A DNA stretch of 64,000 bases from Halogeometricum sp. S3BR5-2. Its GTDB lineage: Archaea; Halobacteriota; Halobacteria; Halobacteriales; Haloferacaceae. Both the position numbers and the translations under genes were made by a program. Of the stretch, positions 37,288-46,342 are shown piece by piece (position 1 is the stretch's first letter; the number at the start of each line of letters is the position of its first letter). The stretch is taken from assembly GCF_031624635.1 (NCBI RefSeq), contig NZ_JAMQOQ010000003.1, forward strand, positions 186,001 through 250,000, given 5' to 3'. The notes under the pieces were generated by a model that was given only the letters and a program-made list of their open reading frames with translations, ran no database searches and was not told where the DNA came from.

Positions 37288-38265
37288 CTACCGGCCCCCG
37301 CCGAGGAGGCCGACGACCCACCGGACGACTTCCGAGGCGACGAACACTCCCCCCTCCGGGCGCGAGAGTCGACGTCCCGTCCAGAGCGCCGCGACCAGAC
37401 CGGCGCAGACGACCAGCAACCACGCGACGCTCGACCGGACGCCCCCGCTCAGCGCCAGCGGCCGAATCGCGGCGGCGAGCCCCATGATGCCGAGGAAGTT
37501 GAAGATGTTCGAGCCGACGATGTTACCGACGCTGACGCCGAGTCGACCGCGCCGAATCGCCACCAGCGAGACGGCGAACTCGGGCGTCGACGTGCCGGCG
37601 GCGACGATGGTCCCGCCGATGACCCACTCGGAGATGCCGGCGCCGCGGGCGAGCGACGAGGCGGCGCCCACCATCAGGTCGCCGCTCACGAGCACCAGCG
37701 CCAACCCGCCGACGAGGGCGGCGACGTCCCGCGCGCGAAAGCTCGTTTCCCCCTCGGCGGGCGCGCCGACGGCGTCGGAATCGGATTTCGATTCGGATTC
37801 GGCCCCCATACCGCTCCGGAGTAGGAACCCGGTGTACGCCGCGAAGAGACCGAGGAGGACGACACCTTCGAGTCGGGTCACCGTCAGGTCGAAGACGGCG
37901 TACGCGCCGACGACGCTGCTGGCGAGGAGCGCGACTCCGTCGCGGCGCACGAGCGAGCGTTCGATGGGGACGACGCGGAGCATCGAGACCACGCCGAGCA
38001 CGAACGCCAAGTTGTAGATGTTCGAGCCGACGATGTTGCCGACCGCGATGTCGCCGAGTCCCTTGAGCGCCGCGTCGGACGTGACGACGAGTTCCGGGGC
38101 GGACGTCCCCGCCGCGACGACCGTTAGTCCAATAGTCAGTTCCGAGAGCCCGACCCGTCGAGCCAACCGGACGACCGAGTCCACCAGCAGGCGGGCGCCG
38201 ACCCACAAACCGACGACTGTCGCGACGACGATTCCGACCTGTACTGCCGGTCCGCTTCCTACCAT
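37288..38265 (-). CDS. Sodium/calcium exchanger family protein (CaCA, YrbG-like)
   Basis: A 325-residue membrane antiporter with about ten helices and two inverted alpha-repeats. Repeat 1 contains GTSAPELVVTSDAALKG and GNIVGSNIYNLAFVLG; repeat 2 has GTSTPEFAVSLVAIRRG and GNIVGSNIFNFLGIMG. These GTS(A/T)PE and GNxxGSN motifs form the cation site, so it probably swaps Na+ for Ca2+ (or H+). A soluble loop of about 30 residues lies in the middle. It is convergent with the subtilase (21-base gap). Confidence 0.95.
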   Translation of the reverse strand: MVGSGPAVQVGIVVATVVGLWVGARLLVDSVVRLARRVGLSELTIGLTVVAAGTSAPELVVTSDAALKGLGDIAVGNIVGSNIYNLAFVLGVVSMLRVVPIERSLVRRDGVALLASSVVGAYAVFDLTVTRLEGVVLLGLFAAYTGFLLRSGMGAESESKSDSDAVGAPAEGETSFRARDVAALVGGLALVLVSGDLMVGAASSLARGAGISEWVIGGTIVAAGTSTPEFAVSLVAIRRGRLGVSVGNIVGSNIFNFLGIMGLAAAIRPLALSGGVRSSVAWLLVVCAGLVAALWTGRRLSRPEGGVFVASEVVRWVVGLLGGGR

Positions 38266-38377
38266 CTATCTGAGGTAAATCCGCATCTCGCCCCGCGGAA
38301 CGCTCGACCGCGCCGCGGCCATCTTGACTGATTCGCTCGTCGGTTCCGTCTGGACGCCAATCAATCGAACGGTCGAA

Positions 38378-38989
38378 TCACGTCCGTTCATCGAGCACCA
38401 GCGGGGCCGAACAGCAGGAGGAGACGTACTCCTCGCACCTTCGGACCAGTTTGCAGTCGCGGTAGCGGCGGGCGACGGCCTCTCCGCACTCGGTACAGGA
38501 GAGGACGTACGCCGGGTCCGCGAACCGCCGGACGCGAACCGGCGCGTCGACGGCCGCCGCGCGACGTTCGAACCGGTCGCCGTGGTCGGTCGTCCCGAAC
38601 CGCTGAAACTGCTCGACGTGGACCAACTCGTGTCTGAGCGTCGCCGTCCACTCCGTCCGGGAGAACGACTCGAAGGCGGCCCACGTGAGCGAGACGGTGC
38701 AGTCCGGCACCGCGCCGTCCCACGATTTCGGCTCGCCGACGACCGCGCCGTCCACCGACGGTCGCTTGACCGCCGCGGCGCGTCGCTTCGCCCGCGTCGA
38801 CACCTCCCACTCGACGCGCGAGAGGTCGACGTCGAAGCCGAACGCCTCGGCGGCCCGTCCGCAGTAGGCGGCCGACCACTCGACGAGTTCGCGGTGCGTC
38901 GTCACCGACTCGAAGGAGTCCGACCGGTCCGACTCGCCGTTCCCGCCCGCCGCGTCCTCATCCGCGGAACCCTCGTAGTTCGAACCCAC
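38378..38989 (-). CDS. SprT-like zinc metallopeptidase domain protein
   Basis: A 203-residue protein. No ATG fits; I use the GTG at 38989, after which the acidic N-terminus starts. The metallopeptidase motif RHELVHVEQF lies mid-protein (HExxH), followed by H in TTDHGDRF. The C-terminus is a zinc ribbon (LSCTECGEAVARRYRDC, then CEEYVSSCCSAPLV). SprT-like proteins include Spartan, a DNA-protein crosslink protease in eukaryotes; the archaeal role is not established. It stands alone. Confidence 0.82.
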   Translation of the reverse strand: MGSNYEGSADEDAAGGNGESDRSDSFESVTTHRELVEWSAAYCGRAAEAFGFDVDLSRVEWEVSTRAKRRAAAVKRPSVDGAVVGEPKSWDGAVPDCTVSLTWAAFESFSRTEWTATLRHELVHVEQFQRFGTTDHGDRFERRAAAVDAPVRVRRFADPAYVLSCTECGEAVARRYRDCKLVRRCEEYVSSCCSAPLVLDERT

Positions 38990-39152
38990 TGTCCGCCTCT
39001 TCGGCCGAGGGGGCAAATCCGTTCGGGTCGGGCCGACGCTCCGTCGCTCACGGCCGTCTCCTCTTCTCCCCTGCTCCGCCCCCCCTCCTGCCGGTCCCCG
39101 CACGCGTCGCCGGAGGCAGTCAATTGATAACCGTTGGCACTGCATCGCACCC

Positions 39153-40403
39153 ATGAACGTCTCACGGGAGCGACTGCGCGAGGACATCGAAGCGAACGCC
39201 GAGTTCGGACGGGTCGAGAGCGAGGAGGGACGGGGTCGGACCGTCCTGACGGGGACGGAGGCGAACCGGGAGGCGCGCGACCGGTTCGTCTCGCGTCTCG
39301 AAGACGCCGGTCTGGACGTGCGCGTGGACCGCGTGGGCAACGTCGTCGGGCGGTGGACGCCCGGGTCGGCCGACCCGGACGCGGCGCCGGTCGCCGCGGG
39401 CAGCCACCTCGACTCGGTGCCCGAGGGCGGCATCTTCGACGGTCCGCTGGGAACGTACGCCGCCCTCGAAGCCGTACGCGCGATGCGGGAGGCGGGCACC
39501 GAACTCGCTCGCCCCGTCGAGGTGGTCTGTTTCACCGAGGAGGAGGGACAGCGCTTCGCCGGCGGGATGCTCGGGTCGTCCGTCGCGGCAGGGTCGCTCT
39601 CCGTCGAGGACGCCCTCGCCCTCACCGACGACGAGGGGACGACGCTGGAGTCGGCGCTCGCCTCGATAGGCTACGACGGCGAGGGCGTCGTGGACGCGAG
39701 CGCGTGGGACTCGTGGCTCGAACTCCACGTCGAGCAGGGCACCCGCCTCGAAGACGCCGGGATTCCGGTCGGCGTCGTCACGGACGTGACGGGCATCTTC
39801 CACTGCGAGGTGGAAATCGTCGGCGAGGCGAACCACGCCGGCACGACGCCGATGCCGGAGCGGACGGACGCGATGGCGGCCGCGAGCGAACTCGTCCTCG
39901 ACGTGGAGTCGGAGGCCGGAGAAATCGTCGAGACGGACAGCGAGTCGGCGGTCGGCACGGTCGGAAAACTGAACGTCTCGCCGAACGCCCCGAACGTCAT
40001 CGCCGGGAAGGTGGACCTGACCGTCGACATCCGCGACGTGGAGGCCGCCTCGATAGACCGAATCACCGACCGCGTGAAGTCGACGTTGAAGCGACTCGAA
40101 GACGAACGCGGCGTCGAGACGACGTTCGAGGTGGACCTCGACGTGGCGCCGACGCCCCTCGCCGAGCGATGTCAGGACGCGATCCGCGCGGGCGCCGGCG
40201 ACTTCGACCTCGAATCGACCGACCTCATCTCCGGCGCGGCGCACGACACGATGCACGTCGCGGACGCCACCGACGCCGCGATGCTGTTCTCGCCCTCCGA
40301 AGACGGCATCTCGCACAACCCCCGCGAGTGGACCGACTGGGACGACTGCGCCGACGCGACGCGGGCGCTGGCCGGCGGGATTCGTCGGTTGGCGAACGAG
40401 TGA
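39153..40403 (+). CDS. M20-family amidohydrolase (allantoate/N-carbamoyl-amino acid hydrolase type)
   Basis: A 416-residue zinc hydrolase of the AllC/HyuC/beta-ureidopropionase group. Metal ligands are in AAGSHLDSVPEGGIFDGPLG (His, Asp), FTEEEGQRFAGGMLGS (Glu), LHVEQGTRLE (His) and ISGAAHDTMHVA (His). The dimerisation domain contains GEANHAGTTPMPERTDA. It hydrolyses an N-carbamoyl or ureido group, releasing ammonia and CO2 or an amino acid, in purine, pyrimidine or hydantoin use. The exact substrate is not set by the sequence, and no pathway neighbours are present. Confidence 0.9.
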   Translation: MNVSRERLREDIEANAEFGRVESEEGRGRTVLTGTEANREARDRFVSRLEDAGLDVRVDRVGNVVGRWTPGSADPDAAPVAAGSHLDSVPEGGIFDGPLGTYAALEAVRAMREAGTELARPVEVVCFTEEEGQRFAGGMLGSSVAAGSLSVEDALALTDDEGTTLESALASIGYDGEGVVDASAWDSWLELHVEQGTRLEDAGIPVGVVTDVTGIFHCEVEIVGEANHAGTTPMPERTDAMAAASELVLDVESEAGEIVETDSESAVGTVGKLNVSPNAPNVIAGKVDLTVDIRDVEAASIDRITDRVKSTLKRLEDERGVETTFEVDLDVAPTPLAERCQDAIRAGAGDFDLESTDLISGAAHDTMHVADATDAAMLFSPSEDGISHNPREWTDWDDCADATRALAGGIRRLANE

Positions 40404-40609
40404 GGACCACCCCCGGCGTCGCGCGCTTCGAACCGCCGCCCGCCGACAAACCCGGCGGGCGAGGGCGGAGAGGGCGCGACGGCCGAGGGACCGAGGGCGG
40501 TGCGAGCGGCGGTGCGAGCGGCGGCGGCGACAGTGGGTGAGCGGGGGATGGGGGGTGCGGGGGGAAGGGGGAGAGAGGGAGTTTTGTCCTCGGAACGCCT
40601 CTATGTGGT

Positions 40610-41329
40610 ATGCGCACACGAACGAAGCTCCTCCTCGGCGGCGTCGGAACGGCACTCGCGGCGTGGGTCGGATGGGGCGTCTACAGCGCTCGGTCGGCCG
40701 AACGCGTCCCGTACGAGACGCTCCGGTTCGTCGGCGACGGGACCGTCGAACTGCGGCGCTACCCGCGGACGGTTCTCGTCGAGACGACGGCTCCCGACGG
40801 CGAGACGGCGTTCCGTCGGCTGTTCGACTACATCTCCGGCGCGAACGAGGGTTCCGAGGACGTGTCGATGACCGCCCCGGTTCGGTCGGACGAGAGCGCG
40901 GACGGGTCGCGCGGCAGGCGCGACGGCGAGTCGGTGTCGATGACGACGCCCGTCCGGACGGAGAACGGGGCGAGCGTCTCGATGACCGCTCCGGTCCGCA
41001 CCGACGAGGACGGCGACGGCGTCACGATGGCGTTCTTCCTTCCCGCGGGGTACACGCTGGAGACGGCCCCGATGCCGACGGACTCCGACGTCCGCCTCGT
41101 CGTCGAAGGGCCGCGGACGGTGGCCGTAAAGCGGTTCTCGTGGCGGGCGACGGACCGTCGAGCGGCGAACGCCGAGGAGTCGCTCCGCGCGACGCTCGAA
41201 CGGGAGGGCGTCGAACCGCGCGGCGAAGCGACGCTCCTGCAGTACAACGACCCGTACACGCCGCCGTTCATGCGGCGCAACGAGGTGGCCGTCGAGGTGG
41301 ACGGCGATGCCGTTCCCGACGCGTCGTAG
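40610..41329 (+). CDS. SOUL heme-binding family protein
   Basis: A 239-residue protein anchored by a helix at about residues 8-25. The SOUL fold signature is ERVPYETLRFVGDGTVELRRYPRTVLVET, with FRRLFDYISGANEGSEDVSMTAPVR and FFLPAGYTLETAPMPTD. The SMTAPVR loop occurs three times in a row (SMTAPVRS, SMTTPVRT, SMTAPVRT) within about 45 residues, where the family normally has one or two. SOUL proteins bind heme or fatty acids; the role here is unknown. It lies just upstream of the iron-regulated siderophore operon. Confidence 0.88.
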   Translation: MRTRTKLLLGGVGTALAAWVGWGVYSARSAERVPYETLRFVGDGTVELRRYPRTVLVETTAPDGETAFRRLFDYISGANEGSEDVSMTAPVRSDESADGSRGRRDGESVSMTTPVRTENGASVSMTAPVRTDEDGDGVTMAFFLPAGYTLETAPMPTDSDVRLVVEGPRTVAVKRFSWRATDRRAANAEESLRATLEREGVEPRGEATLLQYNDPYTPPFMRRNEVAVEVDGDAVPDAS

Positions 41330-41344
41330 AACCCGAACAGTTAT

Positions 41345-41360
41345 TTTAGGTCGACCTAAA
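41345..41360. promoter_or_regulatory. Iron box 1 (DtxR/IdeR-type palindrome)
   Basis: TTTAGGTCGACCTAAA is a perfect 16-bp palindrome matching the TTAGGnnnnCCTAA form of DtxR/IdeR/SirR-type iron boxes. It lies 15 bases after the SOUL gene stop and about 145 bases before box 2. Confidence 0.8.
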
Positions 41361-41504
41361 CTATCGGGTGGCGCCCTCGGTGAGCCCCGCGAACCGGCCC
41401 TCCCGGATGTCGAATCCGTTCAGACAGTGGCGACGCTCGGAACGGGATTCGAGGCCGTGAGCCGCTCGTACCGTCGTCTCCCGAATCGAACCGCATCCCC
41501 TTAG

Positions 41505-41524
41505 ATTTTAGGTCTGCCTAAAAT
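41505..41524. promoter_or_regulatory. Iron box 2
   Basis: ATTTTAGGTCTGCCTAAAAT has 8-bp perfect arms (ATTTTAGG/CCTAAAAT) around TCTG. It lies just upstream of the TATA-like element of the siderophore operon, where it could block TFB/TBP. Confidence 0.82.
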
Positions 41525-41542
41525 CCGGTGGACTTACGTACT

Positions 41543-41558
41543 TTTAGGCTAGCCTAAA
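41543..41558. promoter_or_regulatory. Iron box 3
   Basis: TTTAGGCTAGCCTAAA is a perfect 16-bp palindrome between the TATA-like element (41533-41542) and the leader ATG at 41564, i.e. over the expected transcription start. This is the best-placed repressor site. Confidence 0.85.
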
Positions 41559-41563
41559 TCCGC

Positions 41564-41638
41564 ATGCAGTCACAGAGCACCCCCGTTCGGACGCGCCGCG
41601 CCGCCGGTCCGGACCCCTCCGAGAGTGATGCGCCGTGA
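41564..41638 (+). CDS. 24-codon leader ORF of the siderophore operon
   Basis: ATG 41564 begins a 24-residue ORF (MQSQSTPVRTRRAAG... ending SESDAP) whose TGA at 41636-41638 overlaps the GTG start of dat (GTGA). It starts six bases after iron box 3, about 26 bases from the TATA-like element, exactly where a leaderless transcript would begin. It may thus be the translated 5' end that delivers ribosomes to dat. No similarity recognised. Confidence 0.45.
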   Translation: MQSQSTPVRTRRAAGPDPSESDAP

Positions 41639-43005
41639 CCTACGAGAACGCCGGCAACGACGCCGTTCTCTCCCAGCAGACGGACCGCGAGTCGAATGCC
41701 CGAACGTACCCCCGCCACCTCCCGTTCGCAATCCGCGAGGCGCGCGGATTCACCGTCGTCGACATGGACGGAGACGAGTACTACGACTGCCTCGCGGGCG
41801 CCGGAACGCTCGCACTCGGGCACAATCACCCCCATGCGGTGGACGCGATGGAACGCGTCTTGGAGGCGGACCGACCGCTCCACACGCTCGATATCTCCAC
41901 GCCCGCGAAGGAGCGGTTCGTGGACTCGCTGTTCGAGAGCCTCCCCGGCGAGTTCGCCTCGCGGGCAAAGGTGCAGTTCTGTAGCCCCGCCGGCACCGAC
42001 GCCGTCGAGGCGGCGCTGAAACTCGTCCGGACGGCGACGGGCAATCGAAGTATTCTCGGCTTCGGCGGCGCCTACCACGGGATGACGAGCGGCGCGCTCT
42101 CGCTGATGGGCGCCGCGGAGGTCAAGGAACCGGTCGGCGGCCTGCCGGGGCACGTCCACCACCTGCCCTACCCGTACGACTACCGTCCCCCGTTCGGCGG
42201 CGGCGAGGAGGGACACCGACTCGCCAGCGAGTACGTCGAGAACCTCCTCTGCGACCCCGACAGCGGCGTCGGGGAGCCCGCGGGAATGATTCTCGAACCC
42301 GTGCAGGGCGAGGGCGGCGCGGTGCCCGCGCCGAACGAGTGGCTCCGCGAGATGCGTCGCATCACGCGCGAGCACGACGTGCCCTTGATTCTGGACGAGA
42401 TTCAGACCGGGCTCGGTCGGACGGGCGAGACGTACGCCTTCGAGCACGCCGGAATCACGCCCGACGCGGTGACGCTCTCGAAGGCCGTCGGCGGCGGCCT
42501 CCCCCTCGCCGTCGTCGTCTACGACGAGTCGCTGGACGCGTGGGAACCGGGCGCCCACGCGGGCACGTTCCGCGGCAACCAACTGGCGATGGCGGCCGGC
42601 GAGGCGACCATCGACTACGTGCTGGAGCACGACTTGGCCGACAGGGCCGCGGAGGCAGGGCGACGCCTGCGCGGACACCTCGAATCGACGGCAGAGCGGT
42701 TCGACGCCGTCGGCGACGTGCGCGGCCGCGGTCTGATGCTCGGCGTCGAGTTCGTGAACCCCGACGGCGAGTGGCGCGGCCCCGGACCCCGACCCCCGGA
42801 CGGCGACCTCGCGTCGGCCGTCCGCGCGGCGTGTTTCGACCGCGGACTCGTCGTCGAACTCGGCGGGCGCGAGAGCGCGACGGCCCGGTTCCTCCCGCCG
42901 CTGACCGTCTCGGACGGCCAGATAGACGACGTGGCGTCGATATTCGACGAGGCCGTCGCGGCCGCCGTCGACGGGGAGGAGGCGAGGACGGGGGTGACGG
43001 CATGA
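41635..43005 (+). CDS. dat: Diaminobutyrate-2-oxoglutarate aminotransferase
   Basis: First step of siderophore precursor synthesis: makes L-2,4-diaminobutyrate from aspartate semialdehyde with glutamate as amino donor. The protein has 456 residues and is a class III PLP enzyme: CSPAGTDAVEAALKL, GAYHGMTSGALS, ILDEIQTGLGRTG, and the PLP lysine in TLSKAVGGGLPLAV. GTG 41635 overlaps the leader ORF stop; its own stop overlaps the start of the decarboxylase. The set dat-ddc-iucA-iucB-iucD-iucC is arranged as in rhizobial rhbABCDEF and in a Haloferax siderophore locus. Confidence 0.93.
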   Translation: MTYENAGNDAVLSQQTDRESNARTYPRHLPFAIREARGFTVVDMDGDEYYDCLAGAGTLALGHNHPHAVDAMERVLEADRPLHTLDISTPAKERFVDSLFESLPGEFASRAKVQFCSPAGTDAVEAALKLVRTATGNRSILGFGGAYHGMTSGALSLMGAAEVKEPVGGLPGHVHHLPYPYDYRPPFGGGEEGHRLASEYVENLLCDPDSGVGEPAGMILEPVQGEGGAVPAPNEWLREMRRITREHDVPLILDEIQTGLGRTGETYAFEHAGITPDAVTLSKAVGGGLPLAVVVYDESLDAWEPGAHAGTFRGNQLAMAAGEATIDYVLEHDLADRAAEAGRRLRGHLESTAERFDAVGDVRGRGLMLGVEFVNPDGEWRGPGPRPPDGDLASAVRAACFDRGLVVELGGRESATARFLPPLTVSDGQIDDVASIFDEAVAAAVDGEEARTGVTA

Positions 43006-44489
43006 GCGGAGAGGACCTCTTTCTCGGCACCGAGTCGGGCGACGCGGCCTACCGCGAGTCGATGCGGCGGGCGACGAAGGCCGTCCTCGACACCGTGGCG
43101 GACGGGGAGAACCCCTACACCGGCGCCTCGCCCGCGGCGCTCCGCGACCTGTTCGAAGAGCCGGTGCTTCCCGAGGAGGGCGCCGGCCTCAACGCGGCGA
43201 TGGACGAGGCGGCCGAGCGAGTGCTCTCTCACTCGGTGGCCACGTCGAACCCGCGCTGTGCGGCCCATCTCCAGTGTCCGCCGATGATTCCGGGTCTCGC
43301 CGCCGAGGCGATGCTGACCGCGGCGAACCAGTCGCTGGACTCGTTCGACCAGGCGCCCGCCGCGACGGTGCTCGAAGAGCGACTGGTCGACGCCCTCTGC
43401 GACCTGTTCGACCTGCCCGACGGGGCCGACGGCGTGTTCACCGCCGGGGGGACGCAGTCGAACTTTCAAGCGCTGCTGCTCGCGCGGGACCGCTGCTGCG
43501 GGCGGCGATTCGACCGGGACGCGCAGGCCGAGGGGCTCCCGGCCGGGGCCGACTCGCTGCGAATCCTCTGCTCGGCGGAGGCGCACTTCACCGCCGCGCA
43601 GGCCGCCCACCACCTCGGACTCGGCGAGGGCGCCGTCGTCTCGGTGCCGACCGACGAGGCGTACCGGATGGACGTCGACGCCCTCGACGCGACGCTCGAC
43701 CGACTCGACGCGCGCGGCGACCGCCCGTTCGCGCTCGTCGGGACGGCGGGAACGACGGACTTCGGGAGCGTCGACCCGCTCTCGGAACTCGCCGACAGGG
43801 CGGCCGAACGCGACCTGTGGTTCCACGTCGACGCGGCCTACGGCGGCGCGGCGGCGCTGAGCGACGAGCACGCGGGCCTGCTCGACGGAATCGAGCGCGC
43901 CGACTCCGTCGCCGTCGACTTCCACAAACTGTTCTACCAGCCCGTCAGTTGCGGCGCCCTGCTACTCCGTGACGGCGACGAGTTCGAGTGGATGGCGCGT
44001 AACGCCGCCTACCTCAACCCCGAGGACCACGAGGACGCCGGCGTCCCGAACCTCGTCGCCAAGTCGGTCCAGACCACCCGGCGGTTCGACGCGCTGAAAC
44101 CGTACGTCGCCTTCCGCGCCCTCGGACGCGAGGGGCTGGCGCGCCTCGTCGACGACACGCTCGAACTCGCCGACGGCGCCGCCTCGCTGCTCGACGCCGC
44201 GGACGATTTCGAAGTCGTCCACGAACCGACGCTGAACGCCGTCGTCTTCCGCTACCGCCCCCGCGAGGGGATGAGCGAGGAGGACGTGAGTCGGGTGAAC
44301 GCGGCCGTCAGGCGGCGACTGCTGGACGACGGACGGGCCGTCGTCGCCCGGACGGAGGCGGAGGGCGCGACGAGCCTGAAGCTCACGCTCCTGAACCCGA
44401 CGGCGACGCTGGAGGACGTGGCCGCGGTTCTCGACGCCGTCCGGGACTGCGGCGACGAACTCGCCGCGGAACGGGGGGTGGCGGCGTGA
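43002..44489 (+). CDS. ddc: L-2,4-diaminobutyrate decarboxylase
   Basis: Converts 2,4-diaminobutyrate to 1,3-diaminopropane, the siderophore backbone amine. The protein has 495 residues and is a group II PLP decarboxylase: FTAGGTQSNFQALLLARDR, STAGTTDFGSVDPL-like GTAGTTDFGSVDPL, VDAAYGGAAAL, and the PLP lysine in AVDFHKLFYQPVSCGALL. Start ATG 43002 overlaps the dat stop by four bases, and its stop overlaps the iucA GTG (GTGA), so translation is coupled throughout. Confidence 0.94.
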   Translation: MSGEDLFLGTESGDAAYRESMRRATKAVLDTVADGENPYTGASPAALRDLFEEPVLPEEGAGLNAAMDEAAERVLSHSVATSNPRCAAHLQCPPMIPGLAAEAMLTAANQSLDSFDQAPAATVLEERLVDALCDLFDLPDGADGVFTAGGTQSNFQALLLARDRCCGRRFDRDAQAEGLPAGADSLRILCSAEAHFTAAQAAHHLGLGEGAVVSVPTDEAYRMDVDALDATLDRLDARGDRPFALVGTAGTTDFGSVDPLSELADRAAERDLWFHVDAAYGGAAALSDEHAGLLDGIERADSVAVDFHKLFYQPVSCGALLLRDGDEFEWMARNAAYLNPEDHEDAGVPNLVAKSVQTTRRFDALKPYVAFRALGREGLARLVDDTLELADGAASLLDAADDFEVVHEPTLNAVVFRYRPREGMSEEDVSRVNAAVRRRLLDDGRAVVARTEAEGATSLKLTLLNPTATLEDVAAVLDAVRDCGDELAAERGVAA

Positions 44490-46342
44490 GCTTCGGCGTC
44501 GAACGCGGGACGGAGCGGGTGGACCCGGCCGGGCGCGCCGACGACGCGACGGTCCACGCGTTCCTGAACTGCTACCTCCGCGAGACGGGCGCCTACGAGG
44601 TTCTGGAGGGAGACGGCGCCGGGGCCGCCGGCGTCGAACCCGGCCCCGACGGCCTCCTCCGGGCGAGACTCCCCGCGCAGGGAGTCGATATCCTGGCGCC
44701 GCTGTCGTACCGCTCGCCGACCGAGCGGCATCTGTTCGAGACGCCGGTGCGCTACCGCCTGCCGGGCGGTGGGGGAGACGGCGGCGACGGCGAGGGAGAC
44801 GCACACCCCGCCGACGCCGCCACGCTGGCCGCTCTGGTCGCAACGGACCTCTCGCTATCGCGCAGCGGCGACAGCGAGACGGACGAACTGCTGGCGCGCG
44901 TCCTGCGGAGCGAGCGGGCCGTCGAGTCGTTCGTCGCGGCGCGAGCGGGCGACGAAGAGCGGCTCTACGGCGAGAACGGCGAGGGCGTGACGTTTCGCGA
45001 CGCCGAGCAGGCGCTCGTGTTCGGTCACCACCGCCACCCGACGCCGAAGAGCAGGGAGGGCATCGCCGAGCGCAACCGGGGGACGTACGCGCCGGAACTC
45101 CGCGGGTCGTTCCCGCTCGACTACTTCCGCGCCGACCCCGCGCTCGTCTCGTCCGAGTCGGCGCTGGACCGGAGCGCCGCCTCGTGGGTGAGAGCGGACC
45201 TGCGCGCGGACCCCGCCGTCCCGGAGTCGTTCGTCGACGAACACGTCGAGAGCGGCGACGCTCTTCTCCCCGTTCACCCGTGGCAGGCCGACTACCTGCT
45301 CGACCGACCGCGCGTCCGCCGGCACCTCGGCGACGGACTCGAACACCTCGGCGCGGTCGGCCGGGAGTTCTACCCGACCACGTCCGTGCGGACGCTGTAC
45401 AGCCCCGACGCGCCGTTCATGGTCAAATCCTCCATGAACGTCGCCATCACGAACTCCGTGCGGACGAACAAGCGCCCCGAACTCGAACGCGGCGTCGCCG
45501 TCGCGGAACTGCTGGACACCGCGTTCGGCGACGAACTCCGCGAGGCGTTCCCCGCGTTCGACGTCGTCCGCGACCCGGCGTACCTCGCGCTGGACGTCGG
45601 GGAGGGAGCCGAATCGGGGGTAGAGACCATCCTGCGCGCGAACCCGTTCCGCGGCGAACGAGCGGAGCGCTCGACGCCCGTCGTCTCGCTGTGTCAGGAC
45701 GCCATTCGAGGACGGTCACGGCTCGGTCGTCTGGTCTCGTCCATCGCGGAGCGCGAGGGACGGAGCGCGGACGCGACGAGCGAGGAGTGGTTCCGCCGCT
45801 ACCTCGAAGTCGGGATTCGACCGATACTGTGGCTCTACCTCGAACGCGGCGTCGGCGTCGAGGCGCACCAGCAGAACTCGGTTCTCACCCTCGACGCGGA
45901 GGGCTACCCGAGCGAGTTCCGCTACCGCGACAACCAGGGCTTTTACTTCCCAGAATCGCGGTACGACGCCGTCGACGCCTACCTCCCCGGCGTCGGCGAG
46001 CGAGCGGACACCGTCTGTGCGGACGCGATAGCCGACGAGCGACTCCGCTACTACGTCGTGTTGAACAACGCCTTCGACGTGATAAACGCGTTCGGGAGCG
46101 CCGGCCTCGTCGACGAACGCCGCCTGCTGGGCCTCCTGCACGACGAACTCGAACGCGCCCGCGAGCGCTACGGCCACCCCGACTCGGAGTTTCTCGACCC
46201 GCTCTTGGAGTCGCCGACGGTGCCCTGCAAGGCGAACCTGCTCACGCGCTTCCGCGGGCTGGACGAACTGGAGAACGAACTCGAATCGCAGTCCGTCTAC
46301 GCGGACGTGACCAACCCGCTCGTCACCGAACTCGACCGATGA
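44486..46342 (+). CDS. iucA: IucA/IucC family siderophore synthetase (first)
   Basis: An NRPS-independent siderophore synthetase of 618 residues; it joins citrate to the acetylated, hydroxylated diaminopropane via a citryl-adenylate. Core motifs: VFGHHRHPTPKSREGI, LPVHPWQADYLLD, PTTSVRTLYSP, KSSMNVAITNSVRTNKRPE and VEAHQQNSVLTL. Its position before the acetyltransferase matches RhbC. A GTG start overlaps the ddc stop. It is the first of two paralogs, as needed for two amide bonds on citrate. Confidence 0.94.
   Translation: MSFGVERGTERVDPAGRADDATVHAFLNCYLRETGAYEVLEGDGAGAAGVEPGPDGLLRARLPAQGVDILAPLSYRSPTERHLFETPVRYRLPGGGGDGGDGEGDAHPADAATLAALVATDLSLSRSGDSETDELLARVLRSERAVESFVAARAGDEERLYGENGEGVTFRDAEQALVFGHHRHPTPKSREGIAERNRGTYAPELRGSFPLDYFRADPALVSSESALDRSAASWVRADLRADPAVPESFVDEHVESGDALLPVHPWQADYLLDRPRVRRHLGDGLEHLGAVGREFYPTTSVRTLYSPDAPFMVKSSMNVAITNSVRTNKRPELERGVAVAELLDTAFGDELREAFPAFDVVRDPAYLALDVGEGAESGVETILRANPFRGERAERSTPVVSLCQDAIRGRSRLGRLVSSIAEREGRSADATSEEWFRRYLEVGIRPILWLYLERGVGVEAHQQNSVLTLDAEGYPSEFRYRDNQGFYFPESRYDAVDAYLPGVGERADTVCADAIADERLRYYVVLNNAFDVINAFGSAGLVDERRLLGLLHDELERARERYGHPDSEFLDPLLESPTVPCKANLLTRFRGLDELENELESQSVYADVTNPLVTELDR

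Larger units (their letters stand above)
41330..41634. other. Control region of the siderophore operon
   Basis: A 305-base gap holding three iron boxes, a TATA-like element near 41533-41542 and the 24-codon leader ORF. The GC-rich stretch 41365-41500 between box 1 and box 2 shows nothing else I can name. Confidence 0.7.

Noticed and set aside
41307..41504. 65-codon ORF across the siderophore control region
   Set aside because: It overlaps the SOUL gene end and iron box 1, has an Arg-rich non-acidic product, and no promoter or family.
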